A stretch of DNA of 64,000 nt from Flavobacteriales bacterium. Its GTDB lineage: Bacteria > Bacteroidota > Bacteroidia > Flavobacteriales_F > PHOS-HE28. The DNA lies in assembly GCA_026129465.1 (NCBI GenBank), contig JAHCIA010000001.1:2369964-2433963 (forward strand). Direction: 5' to 3'. The notes under the pieces are model-generated. The model did no database searches and was not told the DNA's origin. It worked only from the letters and a program-made list of their open reading frames with translations. The position numbers and the translations under genes are program-made. How positions within the stretch are numbered: position 1 is the first letter of the stretch; each line of letters starts with the position of its first letter. Below, piece by piece: positions 9,397 to 17,825 of the stretch.

Positions 9397-9600
9397 GGGG
9401 AGGATCCGCTTCCGCAGTTCAGGTGATATGCGCGGCCTTGGTCGCCAGACCCACACCCACCCCCTCCACACCGGACCGCGCACAAGAGCTGTCCCACGGC
9501 CAGCGCTCAATTGGCGCAGGTCATGCCAACCAAGGGGAAGGTGGGCTTGGCAGCCATGCCCCGATCGCCACTCGTACCGGCAGCCTCGACGGACCCATGG

Positions 9601-11055
9601 TCAAAACTTGATGAACCGACCCCTGGCGACCATGCCCACCTCATCGCGCAGCAGCACGAAACAAGGCCCTGCGGGGAATGCGGTCACATCCAGCAGCCCT
9701 CCGCGCGCATCACCCTGGTGCAGCAGGCGCCCCTGCCCGTCGAACACCTCGATCGTGCGCCATTGCTCCGCGGACCATTGGATGCGATCGGTGGCCGGGT
9801 CGGGCCAGAAGACCACCGGTCGTTGCTCCTGTTCCGCAATGCCCGTGAAAGGCATGACCCTCGCCATGCGGTAGCGTACCTGGTTGGTGGACATCTCGCT
9901 CCAGATGAGGTGGAAGGCGCCATCGGCAAAGGCGATATCCGGTGTCCGCTGGTTGCCGGCGAGCACAACGTTCACCGTATCGGGCACGCTGAGGCCCGCG
10001 GGACCCGTAACACTCCAGCTGAAGAGGATCTCACGTGCTCCCAGGGTATTCTGCTCCCACACTACGCCGATGGTGTCGCCATGGCCGGCGATGCGCGGAA
10101 AGTTCTGCGCGTATCCGGAGGGCTGCCCGGGATGAACGAGCCTTTGTGCGCCCGCTTCGAGGTCCGTGGCATGTGCGCTGCGCAGGTAGACCTTGAAGCC
10201 GTTCTCCGCGCCGGACATCCAGACGTACCGGATGCTATCCCCCACGAAATGGCCTGCCGGTCCGCTCGCCGGACAGGAGTTGATGAACCAGGCGGTGGCA
10301 TCCACCTCCTTGCCCACGGGAAAGGTGACGCCTCCGTCCGTGGACGCAGCGGCCCAGATGTTCCGCTGGTGGCCCACATCGTTGCGATACAGGGCCACCG
10401 CCCGCGCACCATCGGCCACCACCTGCCCGGGGCAACAGTCGCAGGCTTCACCCTCGCTGAAGGGTGTGCCCACTTGCACGGGCTCGAGGAACGCATCACC
10501 GGACAGCCGTGTGACCACATGCCGTGGTTCGTTCCAGCCACTGGTGAATTGCATGTACTGCACGATGGGCGTATCCGGGTGGGGCAAAGCGATGGAAGGG
10601 AAGCGCGACACCAGGCCGTCGTAGGGGTCCACGCGCAGGGTGTCGCCCCAGGTGAGGCCGCCATCGTCACTGCGGCGCACATACTGTGGCCGGCTCTCCT
10701 CGGGCAGGGCGCTCATGGCCACCCACACCGTATTGCCGTGCGCGGCGATGCCACTGCCCATCCAATCGGCCACCGAAGGCGCCCAACCGGGTCCGCTCAG
10801 CTGCGTGGCCGGGCCGAATGCGTCCCCCTCCCCCACGGCCACGAGGTTCGCGTTGGGGCCGCTGCGGCCCCAGAGCACCACCGGTCGTCCCTCGCCATTG
10901 ATGACGATGCGTGGCCGCAAGGCGCCGGTGCCTGTTGCGTTCACATCGATCGGATCGCCCCAGTCGAGCAAGGCTTGCTGGCCCATTGTCCATTGCACAA
11001 GGGCCAAGGCAAATAGCAGATGGATGCTTCGAGAAATGTGGGCGGGCATGGTCAT
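9601..11055 (-). CDS. secreted BNR/sialidase-like repeat protein, T9SS C-terminus
   Basis: Exported protein (484 residues) with a signal peptide at about 1-25 (LLFALALVQWTMGQQ). The body has BNR/Asp-box repeats (RSDDGGLTWGD, STDGGVTFPVG) of a sialidase-type six-bladed propeller. Sialidase catalytic Arg and Tyr residues cannot be assigned by eye, so enzymatic activity is not claimed. A GEACDCCPG cysteine cluster in the middle recurs in such Bacteroidota proteins and may bind metal or form disulfides. The last 75 residues (VVFWPDPATDRIQW onward) resemble a type A T9SS sorting domain. A TACCTTCA element lies about 27 bases upstream. Confidence 0.75.
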   Translation of the reverse strand: MTMPAHISRSIHLLFALALVQWTMGQQALLDWGDPIDVNATGTGALRPRIVINGEGRPVVLWGRSGPNANLVAVGEGDAFGPATQLSGPGWAPSVADWMGSGIAAHGNTVWVAMSALPEESRPQYVRRSDDGGLTWGDTLRVDPYDGLVSRFPSIALPHPDTPIVQYMQFTSGWNEPRHVVTRLSGDAFLEPVQVGTPFSEGEACDCCPGQVVADGARAVALYRNDVGHQRNIWAAASTDGGVTFPVGKEVDATAWFINSCPASGPAGHFVGDSIRYVWMSGAENGFKVYLRSAHATDLEAGAQRLVHPGQPSGYAQNFPRIAGHGDTIGVVWEQNTLGAREILFSWSVTGPAGLSVPDTVNVVLAGNQRTPDIAFADGAFHLIWSEMSTNQVRYRMARVMPFTGIAEQEQRPVVFWPDPATDRIQWSAEQWRTIEVFDGQGRLLHQGDARGGLLDVTAFPAGPCFVLLRDEVGMVARGRFIKF

Positions 11056-11130
11056 CGTTGTTCGTCCGTGATGGTGAAGGTATACTGGACCGATGCGGCC
11101 AGCCCATGCACCATCACTGGCACGGCTCGC

Positions 11131-12768
11131 TCAGGGCTTTCGGCCGAACAGTGCATAGCCCTCATTCCGATACACTTCATGGGGAAACCATCGCCCCAGC
11201 GAAGGCGATGCGCCGATATCCTCCGTACGCACCAGGAGATGGGTGACCGCATACGCATCCAACGCTGCGCCGATGTCCGCCGAGGTGTCGCGCAGGCCCT
11301 GCAGCATGGCTTCCCTTGCGGCCATGCGTGGCTCCGGCACCACATAAGGGTTGGCCATGGAACTGTTGGTGGCCACTGTCTTGCGGGCCGACGCCATGAG
11401 CACGCGCATGCTCAGTTCCTCATCGCATAACACCACGGACGTCCAAGGCAGGGCGACCAGGCGATCACGCATCTCCGCCTCGTGCACCGAAGAGGAGCGA
11501 TCCAGTCCGCGTTCGCGCACCAGCACCAGGTCGGGGCGATGGGCATAGGCGGGAAACACGGCGATGAAGACCAGAGCGAGCAAGAGAGTTCCCCACCCAG
11601 TTGCGGCTTGACCCTTTGGGTCCGGTTTCGAGCGCCACCGCATGGCCAATTCCACCGACCACCAGAAGCCCACGCCAAACCCGATCGCCAACAGCGCCTT
11701 CAGGTAGAAGTAGAAGTGGAAGGACGGAACGGCCATGGGCAGACCGATGTCCCATTGCTGGCCCATGACCACGGCGGCATAGGCATAGGCCATGAGCAAC
11801 AGGCAAAGCGGCACGCACCAGCGTAGCAGGCGAACAGGTGTGGTGGCCTCCATGCGCCAGAGCCTGAAGATGCCCACCAAGGCGACGAGGTTGGCCCAAT
11901 GCACATTGTGGAAGAGTATCAAGTTGGCGTGGCGGATCGACAACGGACGGTACGTGTAGGCGCTTGGAACGCGATTCTTCTGGTCGAGCAGGTAGTCCCC
12001 GATCACGTACCAGGTGAGCGGCAGACTGACGATGATGAACATGCCTCCTGCGACCAGCCCCTTGGCGATCTGGCGCATGGCGGCGCTCCTGTGGCCAGCG
12101 CGCAGTTCGCGCCAGGCCGGGCCCAACAACAGCAACATGGTCAGGAGCACCAACAGGATGGCCGGCGCGGCGTGGGACAGGAAGACCAGTCCGGCCATGG
12201 CCCCCACCAAAGCCCAGATCCTCGCATCATCCTTGTCGGCCGCCCAGGCCAGCAACATCAAGCCGAAGAAGAACAGGGACTGGCTGAAGATCATGGGCAG
12301 CAGCCAGGGCGAATAGGTGGCTACCGCCCAGCCGGGCTCCTGGCCCTGCATCAGGCACAGGTACGCGAGCAACGACGCCACGCCGGCGTAGGCCCCGAAA
12401 AAGCGCCGCGCCATGAGCCAGAATGCCAGGGGTGCGAAGATGTTGAGCCAGGCCCCCGCACGTGCCTGGAACACATGGACATCGAGGCCAAGCAGTTTCG
12501 CGCCAGCCGCCTCGATGGCGAATAGCAGGGGCGTGAACCACATCTTTTCACCCAGGTACAGGGGGTCCTCGCCATAATGTCCTTCCATGACACTGCGCAC
12601 GAAGGAGATGTCGCGGTCGCTGTCCACATAATGGCTCCATGTAAGACCGCTGGTGGCCCGCACACCCGTGTAGAGTGCCAGTGCCAACATGAGTGTCGCC
12701 AGCAGGTCCGCGGCCCATGCGCCATGGGGGCGGGCTTCAGCAGCGGGATCGGTGCGTATCGCGGCCAT
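11131..12768 (-). CDS. GT-C-like polytopic membrane protein
   Basis: A 545-residue protein with about ten membrane helices, a first periplasmic loop with acidic residues (HYVDSDRDISFVRS) after helix 1, and a soluble C-terminal part of about 140 residues. This is the arrangement of GT-C glycosyltransferases (GT39/ArnT-like), which move sugars from polyprenyl phosphates, but no diagnostic family motif is certain. It starts six bases after a small membrane-anchored protein gene, so the two are probably one transcription unit. The donor and acceptor are unknown. Confidence 0.6.
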   Translation of the reverse strand: MAAIRTDPAAEARPHGAWAADLLATLMLALALYTGVRATSGLTWSHYVDSDRDISFVRSVMEGHYGEDPLYLGEKMWFTPLLFAIEAAGAKLLGLDVHVFQARAGAWLNIFAPLAFWLMARRFFGAYAGVASLLAYLCLMQGQEPGWAVATYSPWLLPMIFSQSLFFFGLMLLAWAADKDDARIWALVGAMAGLVFLSHAAPAILLVLLTMLLLLGPAWRELRAGHRSAAMRQIAKGLVAGGMFIIVSLPLTWYVIGDYLLDQKNRVPSAYTYRPLSIRHANLILFHNVHWANLVALVGIFRLWRMEATTPVRLLRWCVPLCLLLMAYAYAAVVMGQQWDIGLPMAVPSFHFYFYLKALLAIGFGVGFWWSVELAMRWRSKPDPKGQAATGWGTLLLALVFIAVFPAYAHRPDLVLVRERGLDRSSSVHEAEMRDRLVALPWTSVVLCDEELSMRVLMASARKTVATNSSMANPYVVPEPRMAAREAMLQGLRDTSADIGAALDAYAVTHLLVRTEDIGASPSLGRWFPHEVYRNEGYALFGRKP

Positions 12769-12774
12769 GTGCGC

Positions 12775-13197
12775 TCATTGTTCGCGGCGCATGCGCACCT
12801 CTTCCGGATCGCCCATGCGCAACGCACAGCGATACCGGATCCGCGGCCCTGTCCAACCGCGGTAGCCGCGGATCCTCCGGTCCATGTCCGTGATGTCCGA
12901 TCGCACCCAGCCACCGGCGCCATCCCACCACCAGCGTCCTTCAAGCCGGCCACCGGTCCCTTCATGGACGATCATGCGGCCATCGGTATCCAGTTCCACG
13001 CGTTGCGGCGCATCACATCGCCCGCCGATCGCCCAAGGCATCTCCAAGACATACACGCCGGCCACCTCCTTATCGCGGAGTTCCGTTCGGGACATGATGA
13101 CAAGTGCGCACCCCACGGCCAACGCCAACAGGCCCCAGGCCATGCGGACCAACCACCACCTTGGCAAGTGTCCGGCCGTAGTACCTGTTGGGGTCAT
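12775..13197 (-). CDS. small membrane-anchored protein of unknown function
   Basis: A 140-residue protein with one N-terminal membrane segment (about residues 17-36) and a beta-rich domain (VAGVYVLEMPWAIGG, GGRLEGRWWWDG), resembling a small lipocalin-like or copper-resistance-like barrel. I do not recognise the family. ATG 13197 is preferred over the frame's first ATG at 13272 because the upstream 25 residues run into the region next to gatC and lack features. The downstream GT-C-like gene starts six bases after its stop. Confidence 0.55.
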   Translation of the reverse strand: MTPTGTTAGHLPRWWLVRMAWGLLALAVGCALVIMSRTELRDKEVAGVYVLEMPWAIGGRCDAPQRVELDTDGRMIVHEGTGGRLEGRWWWDGAGGWVRSDITDMDRRIRGYRGWTGPRIRYRCALRMGDPEEVRMRREQ

Positions 13198-13274
13198 GCG
13201 TCTTCCCTGCTGGCCAGTGGCCGGAACAGAAGTGCGGGAAATTAGTGGGACCATTCCCACCGGGGCAAGCACGA

Positions 13275-13571
13275 TCAGCCCTTGTCCACCACGCGCGGCA
13301 CCTTGAAGTAGTCGCTGTCCTTGACCGGACTGTTCTTCAGCGCATCCTGCTTGGTGATGGTGGTCTCCGCCACATCCTCGCGCAACACGTCCGCCTCATC
13401 GGTCATGAAGATGAGCGGCTCCACGCCGGAGGTGTCCACCTCGTTGAGTTTCTCCACGAAGGTGATCACCCGCTCCATGTCGGCCAGGATGGCCTGACGT
13501 GCCGCGGGGTCGCTGTAGTCCAGTTTGGCGAGCTCCGCGATGCGGTCCAGGGTGGCGTCGTCGATCTTCAT
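13275..13571 (-). CDS. gatC: Asp-tRNA(Asn)/Glu-tRNA(Gln) amidotransferase subunit C
   Basis: GatC (98 residues) of the GatCAB complex, which amidates misacylated Glu-tRNA(Gln) or Asp-tRNA(Asn). It stabilises GatA and wraps around GatAB. The family features are LDRIAELAKLDYSD at the N-terminus and the C-terminal LREDV...SPVKDSDYFKVPRVV. Genes gatA and gatB are not in the window, so subunit C is separate here, as is common in this phylum. It follows the acyltransferase gene on the same strand by 69 bases. Confidence 0.95.
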   Translation of the reverse strand: MKIDDATLDRIAELAKLDYSDPAARQAILADMERVITFVEKLNEVDTSGVEPLIFMTDEADVLREDVAETTITKQDALKNSPVKDSDYFKVPRVVDKG

Positions 13572-13640
13572 TTCCTTTTGCAGGTCGTTGGAGTTCGAAG
13601 GCTGGCAAAACGGATCGGGCCAAAGGCAACATCCAACCGT

Positions 13641-14390
13641 TCAACCTCCACTATCCTTGATCAATGGTCCTTCAATGACATCATAGACCCGCCGACGCAA
13701 ACTTACCAGATCGGCATCCGTAAGGCCCTTGGTGGGAATGGGTGGATGGAGGACGGCGCGCGCGATGCCGGGCCGTGCGCGGCTGGTGAGGTACTCGGGT
13801 TCGCCAAAGAGCCGCCAGTGGTCAATGAACGTGATCGGAACAATGGGTACCTGCTTCTCGATGGCCAGGCGGAAGGCGCCGTCCTTGAAATGCTTCATGC
13901 GCGGCGCATGGTCGGGAATGGTGCCTTCCGGGAAGATGGCGATGCTGGTGCCTCGGTCCAGGGCCTGGGCCGCGCGGCGGAACGCCTTGGCGGCCTCGAT
14001 GTGGCTGCCCCGGTTCACCGCGATATTCATGTCTTGGAAGAAGATGTTGAAGAGCGGCCACTTCAACAGCTCGTACTTGCCCATGAAGAGGAAGTAGCGC
14101 GGGATGACGTTGTACATCTGGATGATGTCCAGGTAGCTGCCGTGGTTGCAGCAGACCACATAGGGCGGCTCGGGCAGTGGGGCCAGGCGCTTCACCCGGA
14201 GCGGCACCAGGCTGGCCCATTGCAGGTAGTTGGCCCAGGCCCGCTTCAAGCGGAACGCCCTTCGGTAGCGCGCCGGTTTGTGCAGCAGCACGCGGAACGG
14301 GATGTAGAGCACCACCAGCGAGGTGAAGAAGACCAGCCCGAAGTAGAGCTTGTATATCCAGCGGAAAGGCAGGAACAGCCAGATGGCCAC
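13641..14390 (-). CDS. 1-acyl-sn-glycerol-3-phosphate acyltransferase family protein
   Basis: PlsC-type acyltransferase that adds a second acyl chain to lysophosphatidic acid at the inner membrane. NHGSYLD gives the catalytic H(X4)D motif, FPEGT is the phosphate-binding motif, and VPIVPITF is block IV. A membrane segment lies near the N-terminus (YFGLVFFTSLVVLYIPF). No ATG fits the start: the frame runs far upstream into trpS antisense. A GTG at 14390 gives 249 residues. An in-frame GTG at 14456 sits just after a TACCTTCG element and would give 271 residues from a leaderless mRNA. The start is uncertain; the family call is firm. Confidence 0.88.
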   Translation of the reverse strand: MAIWLFLPFRWIYKLYFGLVFFTSLVVLYIPFRVLLHKPARYRRAFRLKRAWANYLQWASLVPLRVKRLAPLPEPPYVVCCNHGSYLDIIQMYNVIPRYFLFMGKYELLKWPLFNIFFQDMNIAVNRGSHIEAAKAFRRAAQALDRGTSIAIFPEGTIPDHAPRMKHFKDGAFRLAIEKQVPIVPITFIDHWRLFGEPEYLTSRARPGIARAVLHPPIPTKGLTDADLVSLRRRVYDVIEGPLIKDSGG

Positions 14391-14462
14391 CGGACTCCGG
14401 CGGCTTTCACCATCCCGGACACGCGGGAGGTCCGATATCCGCGCAGCGCTCGACACGGCGGG

Positions 14463-14470
14463 CGAAGGTA
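14463..14470 (-). promoter_or_regulatory. putative -7 element for the acyltransferase
   Basis: TACCTTCG on the minus strand (7 of 8 matches to TAnnTTTG), six bases before a candidate GTG start at 14456 and 72 bases before the GTG at 14390. Confidence 0.4.
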
Positions 14471-14581
14471 GCGGGGCCCACGGGGAGGAGCCGGGGACGA
14501 CTGGCCCGCTGCCGACAAGGGGGTCATGCGGTGCGCGGCGATCACACCGGTCAACTTGCTTTCGGGCCACCGGCCACGCGG

Positions 14582-14589
14582 TACATTCG
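14582..14589 (+). promoter_or_regulatory. putative -7 element for trpS
   Basis: TACATTCG, exactly five bases before the trpS ATG. The transcript would start at or very near the ATG. Confidence 0.5.
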
Positions 14590-14594
14590 CCGCC

Positions 14595-15572
14595 ATGCCA
14601 CGCATCCTCACCGGCATCCAGAGCACCGGCACACCCCACCTGGGCAATGTGCTGGGCGCGATACGCCCGGCCATCCAAGCCGCCAATAGCCCGGGGAACG
14701 AGTCGTTCCTCTTCATCGCGGACCTGCATGCCCTCACCCAGATCAAGGACCCCGCCGTACTGCGTGAGAACACCAGTGCCGTGGCGGCGGCTTGGCTCGC
14801 CTGCGGACTGGATACGGACCGCACCGTGTTCTACCGCCAGAGCGATGTGCCCGAAGCGACCGAGCTCACCTGGTACCTCAACTGCTTCTTCCCCTACTCT
14901 CGCCTTACCCTGGCACACAGCTTCAAGGACAAGGCCGACCGCCTGGAGGACGTCAACGCCGGACTCTTCACCTACCCCATGCTCATGGCGGCCGACATCC
15001 TGCTTTACGACGCGGACATCGTTCCGGTGGGAAAGGACCAGAAGCAGCACCTGGAATTCACCCGCGACGTGGCCGACCGCTTCAACCACCAGATGGGCGG
15101 GACCTTCGTGCTGCCCGATGCGCGCATCGACGAACAGGTGATGGTGGTACCCGGCACCGACGGTGAGAAGATGAGCAAGAGCCGGGGCAACCTGCTGCGG
15201 ATCTTCGCCCCGGAGAAGGAGTTGAAGAAGGAGGTGATGGGCATCGTCACCGACAGCGCGCCCATGGAGGACGCCAAGGATCCCGAGGGCAACACGGTGT
15301 ACAAGCTTTTCAAACTGGTGGCACCGCCCGATGCGGTGGCCGACATGGCCGCTAAGTTCCGCGCGGGAGGCTACGGCTATGGCCACGCCAAGAAGGAGTT
15401 GCTTGAAGCCTTGCTCGATGGGTTCCGCGAGGAGCGCGACCTCTTCCATCGCCTGATGACCGACCGCACCACCATTGATGCGGAGTTGGAGAAAGGTGCC
15501 GGAAAGGCCCGTGCCGTGGCGCGCGGTGTGCTGGCCCGGGTGCGCAGGACGCTGGGCTACGCCACGCCCTGA
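14595..15572 (+). CDS. trpS: tryptophanyl-tRNA synthetase
   Basis: Class Ic aminoacyl-tRNA synthetase charging tRNA-Trp (325 residues). The ATP-binding motif HLGN (H15-N18, the HIGH equivalent) follows TGIQSTGTP, and the second motif is GEKMSKS. DLHALT and the VGKDQKQHLE stretch of the active site are present. The frame opens 23 codons earlier, but MPRILTGIQ is the family start and lies right after a TACATTCG element. The 3' end overlaps the convergent membrane-protein gene by 16 bases. Confidence 0.97.
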   Translation: MPRILTGIQSTGTPHLGNVLGAIRPAIQAANSPGNESFLFIADLHALTQIKDPAVLRENTSAVAAAWLACGLDTDRTVFYRQSDVPEATELTWYLNCFFPYSRLTLAHSFKDKADRLEDVNAGLFTYPMLMAADILLYDADIVPVGKDQKQHLEFTRDVADRFNHQMGGTFVLPDARIDEQVMVVPGTDGEKMSKSRGNLLRIFAPEKELKKEVMGIVTDSAPMEDAKDPEGNTVYKLFKLVAPPDAVADMAAKFRAGGYGYGHAKKELLEALLDGFREERDLFHRLMTDRTTIDAELEKGAGKARAVARGVLARVRRTLGYATP

Positions 15573-16357
15573 GGGCCCGCTGCTTGGTCGCCGAAGGTGA
15601 TCCGCACCCCTGCCCGCGCCTTGTCCAACAGGCCGGCCAGCACGTTGATGCACAGGATGAGGCCCAGCATCTCCAACGCCTCCTCCAGTGCGGTGACCAG
15701 CACGAAGCGCGCATCGCCGTACAGGAAACAGTTGCCGGGCTGATATACGTCGCAGGGCAGCCAGTGGGGCGTGTTACCGGCCGCGCCACCGACCAACAAC
15801 GCTTCAGCCAGCTTGCCGCTGTAGGCCTCGGCCACCACCGCCCCGGCGATATAGACCGCACCCGCCAGCAACAATCCGAGGCGCGTGCGTCCATCCTGGC
15901 GCAGGAACCAGGGCAGCAAGACCGCCACCAATACCATGGCCGCCACCGCGTATGGAATGATCCAGGCGTAGAACAGCCAGCCCATGCTGCCGATCCCCAG
16001 GCCGCCATCGTTCATCAGGTGCAAGGTGAAGACCATGAAACGCTCGTGGATCTGCGAGCCCTCATCGACCGCGAGGAAGCCCATCACAGCGGCCATCAGA
16101 TACCAGCCCCAGCGCCCGCCCGTGGGGGCCACACGGCCCACCACATAGAACAGAAGCGCCGCGATGACGAAGAGCGAGATGTTGAACAGGGTGGGGATGT
16201 TCGCTTCGATGTCCACATCGAACAAGGTGGTGAGCGCGCCCAATGGGACCTTGAAGACCAGGTGCCCGGCGATCACCACGCCATGCATGAGAAAGAGCAC
16301 GATGAGAACCGCCAACAAGACCCCCGTGATGCGCTTGCGGTACAAGGCGAAAGTCAT
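15557..16357 (-). CDS. polytopic membrane protein of unknown function
   Basis: A 266-residue protein with six to seven hydrophobic helices. A conserved-looking motif FLAVDEGSQIHERF sits after the third helix; similar acidic/His motifs occur in uncharacterised bacterial membrane proteins. I do not recognise a function. ATG 16357 (MTFALYRKR) is chosen because the frame's earlier codons lack membrane-protein character and basic residues then precede helix 1. It overlaps trpS tail-to-tail. Confidence 0.6.
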   Translation of the reverse strand: MTFALYRKRITGVLLAVLIVLFLMHGVVIAGHLVFKVPLGALTTLFDVDIEANIPTLFNISLFVIAALLFYVVGRVAPTGGRWGWYLMAAVMGFLAVDEGSQIHERFMVFTLHLMNDGGLGIGSMGWLFYAWIIPYAVAAMVLVAVLLPWFLRQDGRTRLGLLLAGAVYIAGAVVAEAYSGKLAEALLVGGAAGNTPHWLPCDVYQPGNCFLYGDARFVLVTALEEALEMLGLILCINVLAGLLDKARAGVRITFGDQAAGPQGVA

Positions 16358-16456
16358 GGCCGATCGACGGAAAACACGGGAATGCCCAAGGATGGTTGCG
16401 GCCGGGCAGGGCCACCAGCCATGCAATGTAGCGGAAAGGCGCGGCCAGCGACAACC

Positions 16457-17821
16457 TCAGTGGCCCGGATGCTGGCGATCCCGATGCTGGCGGTACAGCT
16501 GCTTCTGGGCGTCGTCCAGTTCGATCTTTCGGCCTTGGATGAAGGCGTGCGTGATATCGTTGCCGCGGATGTCCAGCGCGTCACCGCGTGAGACGATCAG
16601 CGTGGCGTCCTTGCCCACGGCCAGGCTCCCGAGCCGGTGATCGATGCCGAGGGTGGCGGCGGCGTCCAGCGTGATGGCGCGCAATGCATCTTCGGGGGAA
16701 AGCCCATAAGCGGCGGCCGTACCGGCGGTGAAGGGCAGGTTGCGCAAGCCCATGGCTTCCATGCTGCCGGCGTAGTCGAAGCAGAAGCGCACGCCCTTCT
16801 CCTTGAGCAGCGCCGGCAGCCGGTAGGGCAGGTCGATGTCGTCCTCGGGGCGCAACGGCAGACTGTGCAGGCGACGCAGGACCACGTCCACCTTGTTGTC
16901 GCGCAGCAGATCGGCCACCCGCCAGGCATCGTAGCCGCCCACGATCACGGTGCGCTTCACCCCTTCGGCCTTGGCGAACTGCACCGCCTCGGTGATCTCG
17001 CGGGCGGCATTCGCGCTCACGTAGAGTGTCTTCGATCCATTGAACACGCCGCGCATGGCCTCCAGGCGCAGGTCCACTTTCTCAGGTGCGGTGGTGGTGG
17101 CATAGGCCTTTGCCCGGCGGAAGAAGTCGCGCAACTCCTGGATCTTGCCGGCGCGTTCATCCTTCCTGCCTTGGTCGGTCTCATCGGGTTCCGCCCACCA
17201 GCCACGGCGATCATAGGCGGCGGGCCAACTCAGATGCACGCCGTCATCGGCACGCACGGTGGCCTCCTCCCAGTCCCAGGCATCCAGTTGCACCACGCTG
17301 CTAGTGCCGCTGATGGTCATGCCGCGCGGCACCACTTGCACCACGAGCACGCCGTTGGCGCGGATGGTGGGCACCACGCGCGAGTCGGCGTTGTAGGCGA
17401 TGAGTGTGCGCAACTCGGGTTCCAGCCTGCCGATATCCACACGGTCCACGCTGGCACGCACGGCCTCGATCTCGGCCAGGCCCAAAGTGGTGTTGGCGCC
17501 GATGAAACCCGGATACACGTGCTGCCCACGCACATCGATCACGGTGTCGTACACCGCCTTCGCGCCGTAGTGGAAGCCCACGTAGTCGATGCGGCCATCG
17601 CGGAAGCCCACGGCGCCTTCATCGATCACCCGGCCATCCCCGGTGTGTACCGTGCCATTGGTGACGAGGATGGAGCGTGATTGCGGCGGAGCGGGTGTGG
17701 GTCGCTGTGCGTGGGTGGAGATGGCGGTGGCCATGAGCAGCATGGCCACCGCCATGCGGCTGGCGTGCGATGGTCGACGCAGTGTGTCGACGGTACAAGT
17801 GCCGAGCTCAAGATCCCGCAT
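16457..17821 (-). CDS. exported amidohydrolase-like protein, metal motif lost
   Basis: Amidohydrolase-superfamily protein with a signal-like segment (MAVAMLLMATAISTHAQ). The usual PGLIDxHxH after the first beta strands is replaced by YPGFIGANTTLGLAEI, so the HxH metal ligands are absent. Later motifs persist (GLSPEDALRAITLDAAATLG and the terminal LAVGKDATLIV). It is probably a non-catalytic partner or binding protein. ATG 17821 lies four bases after the upstream amidohydrolase stop; ATGs at 17839 and 17836 would overlap that stop, and 17755 would give a short signal peptide. Either way the two genes look translationally coupled. Confidence 0.75.
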   Translation of the reverse strand: MRDLELGTCTVDTLRRPSHASRMAVAMLLMATAISTHAQRPTPAPPQSRSILVTNGTVHTGDGRVIDEGAVGFRDGRIDYVGFHYGAKAVYDTVIDVRGQHVYPGFIGANTTLGLAEIEAVRASVDRVDIGRLEPELRTLIAYNADSRVVPTIRANGVLVVQVVPRGMTISGTSSVVQLDAWDWEEATVRADDGVHLSWPAAYDRRGWWAEPDETDQGRKDERAGKIQELRDFFRRAKAYATTTAPEKVDLRLEAMRGVFNGSKTLYVSANAAREITEAVQFAKAEGVKRTVIVGGYDAWRVADLLRDNKVDVVLRRLHSLPLRPEDDIDLPYRLPALLKEKGVRFCFDYAGSMEAMGLRNLPFTAGTAAAYGLSPEDALRAITLDAAATLGIDHRLGSLAVGKDATLIVSRGDALDIRGNDITHAFIQGRKIELDDAQKQLYRQHRDRQHPGH

Positions 17822-17825
17822 AGGC

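Noticed and set aside
9397..9600. Small open frames in the convergent gap after the CPBP-like gene
   Set aside because: Short, no signal or motif, and antisense continuations of neighbouring genes. I see nothing supported in this stretch.
14391..15653. Long N-terminal extension of the acyltransferase frame
   Set aside because: It is antisense to trpS and its promoter region. Conserved acyltransferase sequence begins only near 14390.
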